64,000 nucleotides of DNA from an uncultured Clostridium sp. (GTDB lineage Bacteria > Bacillota_I > Bacilli_A > RF39 > UBA660). The stretch lies in assembly GCA_946414595.1 (NCBI GenBank), contig CAMKPE010000009.1, forward strand, positions 1-64,000. Direction: 5' to 3'. Below, in pieces: positions 16,405-23,856 of the stretch. The position numbers were made by a program, and so were the translations under genes. Below the pieces are notes generated by a model that saw nothing but the letters and a program-made list of their open reading frames with translations, ran no database searches and had not been told where the DNA came from. How positions within the stretch are numbered: the stretch's first letter is position 1; the number at the start of each line of letters is the position of its first letter.

Positions 16405-17064
16405 TTAATCACCATACATAGCTTCGATTGCTGTTTGAACACCAGTAATAACTGTGTCTTGTTCAGTACCGATATTAGAATTAATTTCTGTAGTAATACT
16501 TTTTACGATTTCATTAACTGACTCAACTGCATTAGTTAATCTAGTTTGATATGTAGCTTTTAATTCTCCACTTGGATCATATAAAGCGATTTCTCTTGGT
16601 AAATCTCTGAATGCACCTAGTTGAGCATTTACTTTGTTAGTAAATTCTTCAAGAGCAGCAGTAACTGCTTGAACATTCATTCCTGTTTCACCATTTGGGC
16701 TTACTTCTACAACATCATTTAACATTCCTGATCCATAGAACATTGTATATGTAAACATATATGGACCATTTGCTGCAGTAAATTCTGCTCCATTAGCTTT
16801 TGCCATATCACTAGCTGCATAGTAAGCTGCATTATAAACTTCATTTAATTGTTTATAAGGTATAATATTTACATCTACTAATTTGTAAGAAAAATTCTTA
16901 GCAAATTCCTTAGCTTTTGGTGAAGCCCAGTTATGTACTATTTCAGCTTCAAACTCACGTGCTGCTTCTCCTAATTTTTGAGTTATTGTCTCTTTCTTGT
17001 CCCAAAAGTCATCTAAAACTTTTCCTGCTTCGCTTATATTAATTCCTGTAAATCCGTCTCCCAT
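16405..17064 (-). CDS. WTG/WAS family protein 6 (short form), tandem WXG-like
   Basis: 219 residues from ATG 17064 after AAGAGGTG; a GTG nine bases upstream overlaps the RBS and is not preferred. The first tripeptide is FTG rather than WTG (residues 5-7). Further marks: NWASPKAKEFAKNF near 48, MAKANGAEFTAANG near 92, GETGMNVQAVTAALEEF near 132, LPREIALYDPSGELKATY near 160. Ends after the second hairpin with no glycine-rich module and no partner gene. First gene of the six-gene array in transcription order. Its upstream region carries TTTACGTAAA, also present upstream of the seventh paralogue near essC. Confidence 0.78.
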   Translation of the reverse strand: MGDGFTGINISEAGKVLDDFWDKKETITQKLGEAAREFEAEIVHNWASPKAKEFAKNFSYKLVDVNIIPYKQLNEVYNAAYYAASDMAKANGAEFTAANGPYMFTYTMFYGSGMLNDVVEVSPNGETGMNVQAVTAALEEFTNKVNAQLGAFRDLPREIALYDPSGELKATYQTRLTNAVESVNEIVKSITTEINSNIGTEQDTVITGVQTAIEAMYGD

Positions 17065-17148
17065 TATTTTCACCTCTTAATTCTATTCTAAAAAATAATC
17101 GTTGATAATGCAATTTATTTAAATCTTTTATACACTATTTTACGTAAA

Positions 17149-17757
17149 TTACTTATACTTCTTATCTTTATTTTCGATGTACTTATCACATTGTTTCAAG
17201 AAGTCTTTAACAAAATCACTAGTAATGTTATAAGCTTCATCCATAGGTGTATTAATATCAAATATTGATACTAGCTCAACATTATTCATAAGATCAGTCA
17301 TTTCTTTTTCCCATACATTTACTTTAACTGAATCAATTAATTCTTTTGTATACCAAGAAAGTTGAAATTCAGAACCAATCATATCTTCATCTTTAAATAC
17401 TTTCTCTTTAAATACTTCTTTTTCTTTCTTTGAATGTAAGAATGTAGAAATATATCCAAGACGCTCAAATGAATAATCTAAGTCTTCAAAATATTCAATT
17501 ATATCTACAACTATATCAAAATACTCTTTATGCTTATCTCTATTATATATAAATGAGATATCTGCAATATTAACAGTTAAACTTATTGGCCCTTGATTAA
17601 ATATTATCAATGGCTGTCCTGGATCCTTTTGATTAAAAGGAAGTACTATGGCATTACCAAGAATACTAAATTTAGAACTTAATTTAGCTGCTAGTTGTGT
17701 GTTATCAACAACTGTTCCTTTATTAAAAAATAATACTATTTGTTTTTCATCTTTCAT
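17149..17757 (-). CDS. Unrecognised cytoplasmic protein
   Basis: 202 residues, soluble, mixed alpha/beta, no signal peptide. An N-terminal beta-rich half (KQIVLFFNKGTVV, PLIIFNQGPISLTVNI) is followed by a helix (YFDIVVDIIEYFE), FERLGYISTFL, then a second strand-rich segment with VSIFDINT and a C-terminal amphipathic helix ending KDFLKQCDKY. The layout recalls, weakly, a family of sporadically distributed proteins with a conserved RxGY core and a C-terminal DINT-like strand; I am not sure of this. It lies between the WTG array and nrdG, with no terminator against the array. Function not assigned. Confidence 0.6.
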   Translation of the reverse strand: MKDEKQIVLFFNKGTVVDNTQLAAKLSSKFSILGNAIVLPFNQKDPGQPLIIFNQGPISLTVNIADISFIYNRDKHKEYFDIVVDIIEYFEDLDYSFERLGYISTFLHSKKEKEVFKEKVFKDEDMIGSEFQLSWYTKELIDSVKVNVWEKEMTDLMNNVELVSIFDINTPMDEAYNITSDFVKDFLKQCDKYIENKDKKYK

Positions 17758-17794
17758 ATAATCACCTACTTATATTTTAACATATAAAGAAAAA

Positions 17795-17817
17795 AACTAA
17801 TAGATAAACTATTAGTT
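17795..17817 (-). terminator. Terminator after nrdG
   Basis: AACTAATAG-TTTAT-CTATTAGTT followed by T6 on the minus strand; it overlaps the nrdG stop codon. Confidence 0.88.
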
Positions 17818-18367
17818 ATATAAATACCTCTTGTTTCTTTTCTTTTTTCTTCTTAACTTCATCTATGTTATGAAGAACTACTTTCTTCTTTTTTAAAGAG
17901 TCTTGAACCTTTATAACTCTTTGATTCTTAGATCCTCTAAATTTTATTTCATAGCTCTTCAATTTATTAACAAATGGTCCATCAACAAGAATATCGATTT
18001 CTTTCAAGAAATCCATTACAGCAGGTTCTTTATCTGCTTTCTTCAACAATTGTTCGTAAGTATATCCAGTATAGCACCAAACGTTTAATTTAACACTATG
18101 ACAATACTTTGCAAGCTCACAACAAGCTTCTGGTTGTTCAAATGGGTCTCCTCCTGAAAATGTCACTCCAACTTCATCATCAAGAGTGTTGATTTCTTTT
18201 TTTATGTTTTCAGTGTCTTCAAGAAATCCACCATTATAATCCCATGTGTCTGGATTTTGGCAAAAAGGACAATGATGTGGACAACCTTGAGTCCATACAA
18301 CTGCCCTTATTCCTTCTCCGTCTACTATACTATCTTTTTGTAATTTACTAGCAAGTCTTATTAACAT
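17816..18367 (-). CDS. nrdG: Anaerobic ribonucleoside-triphosphate reductase activating protein (radical SAM)
   Basis: 183 residues. NrdG uses S-adenosylmethionine and a 4Fe-4S cluster to place the glycyl radical on NrdD under anoxia. The cluster motif is C-x3-C-x2-C in WTQGCPHHCPFCQNP near residue 30, and the SAM-binding GGDPF segment is in VTFSGGDPFEQPE. A basic tail (KKKKEKKQE) is longer than usual. It sits directly downstream of the small glycyl-radical domain gene (2 nt gap) and nrdD, so activator, radical domain and catalytic body are co-transcribed. Very sure. Confidence 0.95.
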   Translation of the reverse strand: MLIRLASKLQKDSIVDGEGIRAVVWTQGCPHHCPFCQNPDTWDYNGGFLEDTENIKKEINTLDDEVGVTFSGGDPFEQPEACCELAKYCHSVKLNVWCYTGYTYEQLLKKADKEPAVMDFLKEIDILVDGPFVNKLKSYEIKFRGSKNQRVIKVQDSLKKKKVVLHNIDEVKKKKEKKQEVFI

Positions 18368-18369
18368 AA

Positions 18370-18543
18370 TTAAAATGTATGTTTTACTCTATCATGTTCT
18401 TCAGATTGTTTAGCGTTATTAAATCTGTCTACTGTACCTACAAGATATCCAGTGATTCTTCTAATTCTTTCGAATTTTACACCTTCTCCTGTAGTCTTCT
18501 TATCCTTTGCTGCTACTGTTTCTACTTCTAGTTCCTTTTTCAT
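18370..18543 (-). CDS. Stand-alone glycyl-radical domain of the anaerobic ribonucleotide reductase (split NrdD C-terminus)
   Basis: A 57-residue gene below usual ORF cut-offs: ATG 18543, preceded by GAGGGAGGAA, stop TAA at 18372-18370. Its last 36 residues match the extreme C-terminus of NrdD-type reductases: FERIRRITGYLVGTVDRFNN followed by AKQSEEHDRVKH. In that family the Gly of the RxTGYL loop (Gly32 here) carries the radical. The preceding nrdD frame ends after its cysteine motifs and lacks this segment. The first 20 residues are a Lys/Glu/Thr-rich linker. So the reductase appears split into a body and a separate radical-bearing subunit, as PFL can use the free radical domain GrcA (YfiD). 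Nearly certain to be expressed, as it sits between nrdD and nrdG with its own RBS. Confidence 0.88.
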   Translation of the reverse strand: MKKELEVETVAAKDKKTTGEGVKFERIRRITGYLVGTVDRFNNAKQSEEHDRVKHTF

Positions 18544-18560
18544 AATATTTCCTCCCTCTT

Positions 18561-20876
18561 TTATCTACCGCAATCACAATTGATTGCTGTAATCCTTTCT
18601 AAGCTAACGCCTTCTCCTTCACGGCGTCCACATTTTGGACATACGTCCTTAATAATTCCTACGTATCCACAAACTGGATCTCTATCTACTGGATGGTTAA
18701 TTGCACCGTATCCAATACCTACTTCTTTCATTATTCTTACAACTTTTTCGAATGCGTCAACGTTTTCAGATGTATCACCATCAAGCTCAATGTATGAAAT
18801 GTGACCAGCGTTTGTTAATGCATGATATGGTGCTTCTAATGAAAGTTTATTCTTTATTGTTATATTGAAATAAACTGGAATATGGAATGAGTTTGTATAG
18901 TAATTTCTATCAGTAACTCCTTTAATTTTTCCATATATAGCTTTATCCATATTTATAAATCTTCCTGATAATCCTTCAGCAGGAGTTGCAAGACATGTGA
19001 AGTTCAAGTTGTATTTTTTACTGAATTCATCACATTTCTCTCTCATGTGTCCAATGATCTTAAGTCCAAGTTTTTGAGCTTTTTCACTTTCACCATGATG
19101 TTCTCCAATTAATGCTTTTAAGCACTCAGCAAGACCAATAAATCCAATACTTAAAGTACCATGTTTTAATACTTTTCTTAATCTATCATTTGGTTTTAAC
19201 TTTTCACTATCAAGCCAAACACCTTGACCTAATAAGAATGGGAAGTTATAAACCTTTTTATTACATTGAATTTCAAATCTTTCTAATAATTGATCTTTAA
19301 CTAACTCAAGTAGTTCATCTAATTCTTCAAAGAATCCATCAAGATCTGCTTTTTCTCTTTGTTTTAATGCAATACCATGTTTAATACCTAATCTTGGTAA
19401 GTTGATTGAAGTAAATGATAAGTTACCTCTTCCAGGTGTTACACATTTATCTGGATCAGCTTGGTTTGCCAAAACTCTTGTTCTACATCCCATGTATCCT
19501 ACTTCTGTAGTGTAATCTCCTGGTTTATAATATTGAAGGTTATATGGTGCATCTATAAATGAGAAGTTAGGGAATAATCTTTTTGCAGATACACGACATG
19601 ATAATTTAAATAAATCATAGTTTGGATCTTCAGGATTGTAGTTAACTCCTTCTTTTACCTTAAATATAGATATTGGGAATATTGGAGTTTCTGAATGTCC
19701 AAGTCCTGCTTCTACTGCAAGTAAATAATTCTCTATAACCATTCTTCCTTCAGCAGATGTATCTGTACCGAAGTTAATTGATGAGAATGGTACTTGAGCA
19801 CCAGCTCTTGAATGCATTGTATTTAAGTTATGTACAAATGCTTCCATAGCTTGGTATGTAATTCTATTTGTTTTCTTATGAGCTTTATCAAGAGCCATTT
19901 CAAATAGTCTTTCTAAAGTTTCATTATCTTTAGTAAATCTATCAAAGTAAGATTTATCTACTTCAATAGTATCTACTTTATCTATTTCTCTTATTAATAT
20001 GTTCATATTAACAAAAGTATCGAATCCAGCATAATCTAATAGATCTGCTAAAGTTTGTTTCAATTGTTTTTTAAATGTTAATAATACTCCTGGAGCCATA
20101 TAATAATCAAATGCTGGAATACTTTGTCCTCCATGTTGATCATTTTGGTTAGATTGTATTGCTATAGCAGCTAAAGCTGTATAACTCATAATATCTTTTG
20201 GAGCTCTTAAATGTCCATGACCTGTTGAGAATCCATTCTTAAATAGTTTATTAATATCTATTTGCATACATGTAGTTGTTCCCATTGGCATGAAATCCAA
20301 ATCATGTATATGAATATCTCCATCATCATGTGCATCAGAGAATTTCTTTTTCATTAAATAAGCTTTTGCAAATTCTTTTGATACTGTAGAACCATATTGA
20401 AGCATAGTTCCCATTGCTGTATCTCCATCAACGTTTGCATTCTCTCTTTTTGTATCATCTTCATGAGCACTCTTAAGTCCTAATCCTTCAAGTGTCTTCA
20501 AGAATTTATGTTTTCTTTTATCATCAAAGAACATTTCTCTTGATTGAGCACGTCTTTCACGGTATTCCTTAAATGATACTGATACTTCATGATATCCTTT
20601 CTTTTCCATTTCATCTTCAATCATATCTTGGATATCTTCTATTTTAATCTTATCTTCATTCTTATACTCTTTAATAATTCTATTAATTACTGCTTGATAT
20701 ACTTTTTGCATATCTTTTTCAGTATAAGTCTTAGAAGTATCAATCTCTTCATCTTGTACTACAATGTTGTCAAAACCTTTTTTAATAGCAAGGGCGATTT
20801 TGGCACCATCGAAATCTACTTTTTTACCACTTCTTTTTACTACTTTTAAATTTTCAAATAATGCGTCATTGTCCAT
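18561..20876 (-). CDS. nrdD: Anaerobic ribonucleoside-triphosphate reductase, catalytic body
   Basis: 771 residues from ATG 20876 (RBS GAAGAGGT). Reduces ribonucleoside triphosphates to dNTPs in anoxia. Residues about 8-100 are an ATP-cone (LKVVKRSGKKVDFDGAKIA), the allosteric nucleotide sensor. The barrel follows, with IHDLDFMPMGTTTCMQ near 235, RAGAQVPFSSINFGTD near 390 and a TPGRGNLSFTSINLPRLG block near 510. The protein ends in DPVCGYVG, CPKCGRREGEG and a final CDCGR, presumably the zinc site. The usual RxTGYL glycyl-radical loop after these cysteines is absent; it is encoded by the next gene. An in-frame extension upstream to 20969 has no RBS. No aerobic RNR is in view, suggesting an anaerobe. 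Confidence 0.95.
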   Translation of the reverse strand: MDNDALFENLKVVKRSGKKVDFDGAKIALAIKKGFDNIVVQDEEIDTSKTYTEKDMQKVYQAVINRIIKEYKNEDKIKIEDIQDMIEDEMEKKGYHEVSVSFKEYRERRAQSREMFFDDKRKHKFLKTLEGLGLKSAHEDDTKRENANVDGDTAMGTMLQYGSTVSKEFAKAYLMKKKFSDAHDDGDIHIHDLDFMPMGTTTCMQIDINKLFKNGFSTGHGHLRAPKDIMSYTALAAIAIQSNQNDQHGGQSIPAFDYYMAPGVLLTFKKQLKQTLADLLDYAGFDTFVNMNILIREIDKVDTIEVDKSYFDRFTKDNETLERLFEMALDKAHKKTNRITYQAMEAFVHNLNTMHSRAGAQVPFSSINFGTDTSAEGRMVIENYLLAVEAGLGHSETPIFPISIFKVKEGVNYNPEDPNYDLFKLSCRVSAKRLFPNFSFIDAPYNLQYYKPGDYTTEVGYMGCRTRVLANQADPDKCVTPGRGNLSFTSINLPRLGIKHGIALKQREKADLDGFFEELDELLELVKDQLLERFEIQCNKKVYNFPFLLGQGVWLDSEKLKPNDRLRKVLKHGTLSIGFIGLAECLKALIGEHHGESEKAQKLGLKIIGHMREKCDEFSKKYNLNFTCLATPAEGLSGRFINMDKAIYGKIKGVTDRNYYTNSFHIPVYFNITIKNKLSLEAPYHALTNAGHISYIELDGDTSENVDAFEKVVRIMKEVGIGYGAINHPVDRDPVCGYVGIIKDVCPKCGRREGEGVSLERITAINCDCGR

Positions 20877-20916
20877 AATTTTTACCTCTTCAATTTTTTG
20901 TCTTCTTGTTATCTTA

Positions 20917-20944
20917 ATCTTATTACAGATAGCCAAAAAATCAA
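20917..20944 (-). promoter_or_regulatory. Promoter of the nrdD operon
   Basis: TTGATT (20944-20939), 16 bp, TAAGAT (20922-20917), about 40 bases before the nrdD start. Confidence 0.65.
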
Positions 20945-21276
20945 GGGGCTTTTTTTCACTTTTTTTCAAAATCCTTATAAAATAAGAAAATTAAAAAACA
21001 AAAAAATGTGTAAAGTGAATTTTTTGATTTTTTTGTATTTTTTTCAAAACCCGTTTTTACACATTTTCCTTATTTTTCAAGGCTTTCGTCGATTTTAGTG
21101 TTTTTCATTTTTTCTAAAAAATTCATTTTTTTTAAAAATGCATTTTTTCTATTTTTAAAAAACACCCTTTATTTTTCAATATTTTTGAATTAAAAAGAAC
21201 ACTTTTTTTAATGTGTAAAGTGCTCTTTTTTGTTCGTTTAATTTTGTAAAAATCTTTATACAAATTTGGACAATAA
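20945..21276. other. Long A/T-tract intergenic region with repeated TGTGTAAAGTG elements
   Basis: No coding sequence is supported. The region is dominated by A and T tracts. An 11-base element TGTGTAAAGTG occurs at 21007-21017 and 21212-21222; its core also occurs inverted at 21056-21063 (TTTACACA), giving a 12-bp inverted repeat about 40 nt apart. A perfect NrdR box is not seen. The elements could be operator sites for the nrd promoter, or part of terminator sequence. Confidence 0.4.
21193..21229 (-). terminator. Terminator after the pilin-like gene
   Basis: A 13-bp stem with one G-U pair (AAAAGAGCACTTT against AAAGTGTTCTTTT), ending in T5 on the minus strand. Confidence 0.65.
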
Positions 21277-21819
21277 TTACTGTTGTTTTAAGACAACAAA
21301 TTGACTATAAGACTGTTTAATAATATACACTTTTCCTCCTACAGTTAACCTAGAGTTTGCATTCACATTTCTATAGTTCATAATCTTTGCTATCTCATTT
21401 TGATCAGTAGTAACTTTGTCTTTAGAAATATCAGCAAATTCTACATTTACCATAGCATGGTTAGAATCATCTAACATAAATACATAATAGTTAAATGTAT
21501 TATTGTTATTTGTTAATACTATATAGCTATATTCTGATCTTAATTTACCATATGTAGTTGTATGGTCATCATCTTCGTCTAATTGATAGTTCTCAATAGG
21601 AAGTAATATAGCTTCCTTATCTTTAACGTCTACTGGTAATCTATCCTTTGCCCTATCTTCACTAATCTTTTCAGCATACATCTTAGCTTGATCTGAGAAT
21701 GCTGACTTTCTTGAATCTTGTGTATAAGTAGATACAGCGCTTATTCCTATTGTAGCAAGTACTCCAATAATTATAATAACTGCTAGTAATTCTACTAATG
21801 AAAAACCTTTCTTATTCAT
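21277..21819 (-). CDS. Type IV pilin-like (prepilin) protein
   Basis: 180 residues. The N-terminus MNKKGFSLVELLAVIIIIGV is a textbook class III signal: prepilin peptidase cleaves after Gly5 and methylates Phe6, with Glu10 (the +5 residue) present and a hydrophobic helix continuing to about residue 28. The C-terminal part is a small alpha/beta head. It is a single gene just after mscS (1 nt apart), without other pilus genes here; a prepilin peptidase and assembly ATPase must be elsewhere. Possible roles are competence pseudopilin or a surface fibre subunit. Confidence 0.88.
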   Translation of the reverse strand: MNKKGFSLVELLAVIIIIGVLATIGISAVSTYTQDSRKSAFSDQAKMYAEKISEDRAKDRLPVDVKDKEAILLPIENYQLDEDDDHTTTYGKLRSEYSYIVLTNNNNTFNYYVFMLDDSNHAMVNVEFADISKDKVTTDQNEIAKIMNYRNVNANSRLTVGGKVYIIKQSYSQFVVLKQQ

Positions 21820-21820
21820 C

Positions 21821-22633
21821 TTAGTCCTCCTTCTTATCTAAATGTACATCTACCTGTGGATAAGGTATTTGTATCTTATTCTTATCAAATGCTTTCTTAA
21901 CATTTTCTAACAAATTAAATTTAAGTGGCCAAAAGTTCGCATTTTCTGTCCATACACGCACTGTAAATATAAGTGCACTATCAGCATGATTAGTTAGCCT
22001 AATAAAGACTTCTTCATCCTTCAAGACTAAATCTTCAGCTTCAATTACATCATTAAGAACTTTCTTAACCTTATCTATATCACTATTATAGCTAACAGAA
22101 AAATCAAGGCATAATCTTCTTTTAGAGTTATAAGAGAAGTTCTTAATATTACTATTAGCAAGTTCTCCATTTGGAAGAACTATTTTAGTACAATCAAGGG
22201 ATTTTAATACTGTGTGGAAAATTGTTATTTCTTCAACACTTCCACTTGATCCATTACTTTCTATCCAGTCTCCTACTTTAAATGGTTTAAATATTAATAT
22301 AGTAAGACCTCCAACCATGTTAGTAAGTCCACCCTGCATAGCAAGACCTATTGCCAAGCTTGCAGTACCAAGAACTGTTATTAAAGAAGTCATTGGTATT
22401 CCTATATTAGCAAGAGCAGTAATTAATACAACACACTTAAGAGTTATATTTAAGAAACTTATTATAAATGTTTGTACACTCTTTTCTAATCTAGAGAATC
22501 CTCTACCTTTCTTAAGAAGTTTTATTAACAACTTAACTATATAGAATCCTACTACTAATATTAATATAAAGCCAATTAACTTTAAGCCAAAATCAACTCC
22601 GCCATCCACCAGTTTATCTAATACTTTATCCAT
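21821..22633 (-). CDS. mscS: Small-conductance mechanosensitive ion channel, MscS family
   Basis: 270 residues from ATG 22633 (RBS AAGGTGAT); the frame extends to 22684 without an RBS. An inner-membrane tension-gated channel protecting against hypo-osmotic shock. Two N-terminal membrane helices (GLKLIGFILILVVGFYIVKL and a second near 65-85) precede the pore helix with its Gly/Ala pattern (SLAIGLAMQGGLTNMVGG), then the beta domain beginning KPFKVGDWIE, and the C-terminal alpha/beta vestibule. Length and order are standard for the family. Confidence 0.95.
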   Translation of the reverse strand: MDKVLDKLVDGGVDFGLKLIGFILILVVGFYIVKLLIKLLKKGRGFSRLEKSVQTFIISFLNITLKCVVLITALANIGIPMTSLITVLGTASLAIGLAMQGGLTNMVGGLTILIFKPFKVGDWIESNGSSGSVEEITIFHTVLKSLDCTKIVLPNGELANSNIKNFSYNSKRRLCLDFSVSYNSDIDKVKKVLNDVIEAEDLVLKDEEVFIRLTNHADSALIFTVRVWTENANFWPLKFNLLENVKKAFDKNKIQIPYPQVDVHLDKKED

Positions 22634-22689
22634 TAAATCACCTTTATCCTTATATATATAAATTATATCACTTTTTGAAGACAAAAAAA

Positions 22690-22704
22690 AAGAGCAAAGC
22701 TCTT
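22690..22704 (-). terminator. Terminator after the WXG100 pair
   Basis: AAGAGC-TTT-GCTCTT hairpin followed by T9 on the minus strand. Confidence 0.85.
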
Positions 22705-22711
22705 ATTTTCA

Positions 22712-23032
22712 TTAACTTGCTTGTCCAGAATATTCAGAAGTCATAACTTCTTCAGATTGCTGTTGATTTTTAGTTTCGAATTCTTCGTAATTTGCAGCAG
22801 TTCTATCTAAGAAATCTGCATAATTGTTAATTGCTTGATAGAAATCTTCAAATTTTGGACTTAATTCACCATATTTACTTCTTAAGTGATCAGCAGCATT
22901 ACTTTGCCAAGTATTTGTAGTTGCGTTAATATCTGAAGATGCTTCGTCTAGATTACCATGCATTCTTTCAACGATAGCTCTCATTTTAGCAGCAGCTTCA
23001 CGCATACCTTGGAAATCTTGTTGTCCGTTCAT
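22712..23032 (-). CDS. WXG100 family protein (EsxA-like) 2
   Basis: 106 residues, helical hairpin with a TWQSNAADHLRSKY turn near residue 42 (W-x-S variant of W-x-G). The second helix is followed by a polar tail rich in Gln and Ser. It forms a pair with the WXG100 gene 24 nt upstream, and both lie downstream of essC and esaB. WXG100 proteins are exported as dimers by EssC-type ATPases and are needed for machine function. The pair is likely a heterodimer; a homodimer cannot be excluded. Confidence 0.88.
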   Translation of the reverse strand: MNGQQDFQGMREAAAKMRAIVERMHGNLDEASSDINATTNTWQSNAADHLRSKYGELSPKFEDFYQAINNYADFLDRTAANYEEFETKNQQQSEEVMTSEYSGQAS

Positions 23033-23056
23033 CCGTATCTCCTCCTTATATAAAAA

Positions 23057-23353
23057 CTAAATTCTAGATGCATCTTGAGCAATCTCACTTTGTAATTTAT
23101 CATAGTTATTAGCAGTCTCCTGCATAAATACACCATAATTTCCTACAACTTGTCCTAATGACTTGATATTTTGCTCATAGTCTGCGATCTTGTTTGTGTA
23201 ACTGGCGTTATCAACACCTTTCCATACACCATCAACTGAATTAATTAGCTCATATAGTTCTTTTACATCAGCTAAGTAATCATCTGCTTTAGTAACAACT
23301 TTTTTACCACTAGTTCTTGTTCCATCAGAATCCATAGCTAAATCAAATGCCAT
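23057..23353 (-). CDS. WXG100 family protein (EsxA-like) 1
   Basis: 98 residues with the central GVWKGVDNASYTNKI turn (W-x-G) near residue 43 and two flanking amphipathic helices. The C-terminal helix reads YDKLQSEIAQD. Start ATG follows a strong AGGAGGTG. It is the first gene of its own transcription unit behind a TTGACA promoter, separate from essC-esaB, as is common for highly expressed EsxA-type substrates. Likely core substrate and structural part of the type VII system. Confidence 0.9.
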   Translation of the reverse strand: MAFDLAMDSDGTRTSGKKVVTKADDYLADVKELYELINSVDGVWKGVDNASYTNKIADYEQNIKSLGQVVGNYGVFMQETANNYDKLQSEIAQDASRI

Positions 23354-23414
23354 TAATATTCACCTCCTCGAATAATAAATAGGTAGAACTCTAGCCACAC
23401 TATTCTATGTATTA

Positions 23415-23443
23415 ATCGTATTATATTTTTTTTATTTTGTCAA
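23415..23443 (-). promoter_or_regulatory. Promoter of the WXG100 pair
   Basis: TTGACA (23443-23438), 17 bp, TACGAT (23420-23415). Confidence 0.7.
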
Positions 23444-23494
23444 TTTATTTGTGTAATATATAACACTTTTTTACATACGTAATTATTATTTTTT

Positions 23495-23574
23495 TATAAG
23501 AATTATAAGGGGTTTATTAAAAAGGCCTCTAAATAGTTCTTATATTATATGGGTTATTATTAATATACCCATAT
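23495..23574. other. Two inverted repeats between esaB and the WXG100 genes
   Basis: TATAAGAA (23495-23502) pairs with TTCTTATA (23537-23544), and ATATGGGT (23547-23554) with ACCCATAT (23567-23574). Neither is followed by a T run on the minus strand, so they are not ordinary terminators. They could stabilise transcript ends or be binding sites. Confidence 0.4.
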
Positions 23575-23592
23575 TTTTTCATTGTTATAATA

Positions 23593-23856
23593 CTAAATTA
23601 GTATTACTTCTGTACCATTTCTAATATCAGTTTCCTTTACAGTCATATTGATATTATATGGCTTTCCTGTAACCTTACTATAAAGGGTTGCATCTTCTTT
23701 GATTGGATAATGTCCACCAGATAGCTCAGATACTGCCTTAGCAAGTATCGAAGCTACCTTGTGAATCTTTTTACCAATTGGAATATATACTTCATAACGT
23801 TCCTCTATTAGTGGAACCTGAACAATAATAAATACTTTGTTATTCACTATTATCAT
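23593..23856 (-). CDS. esaB: EsaB/YukD ubiquitin-like type VII secretion protein
   Basis: 87 residues with a ubiquitin-like beta-grasp pattern: VFIIVQVP, YEVYIPIGKKI, a helix (KVASILAKAVSEL), ATLYSKVTGK and the terminal TEVILI strand. EsaB/YukD is a small cytosolic component found in T7SSb loci. Its start overlaps the end of essC by 17 nt, so the two are translationally coupled. It lacks a Gly-Gly tail, so it is not a conjugation modifier. Size and position match the family. Confidence 0.9.
   Translation of the reverse strand: MIIVNNKVFIIVQVPLIEERYEVYIPIGKKIHKVASILAKAVSELSGGHYPIKEDATLYSKVTGKPYNINMTVKETDIRNGTEVILI

Noticed and set aside
18561-18563. Frameshift or premature stop splitting nrdD by error
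   Set aside because: A proper RBS, a spacer and a new ATG separate the two frames, and the small ORF has a distinct linker; it looks like a natural split.
20898-21098. Plus-strand ORF of 66 codons in the nrdD upstream region
   Set aside because: Composed of A/T tracts giving Phe/Leu/Lys runs; no RBS, overlaps promoter elements.
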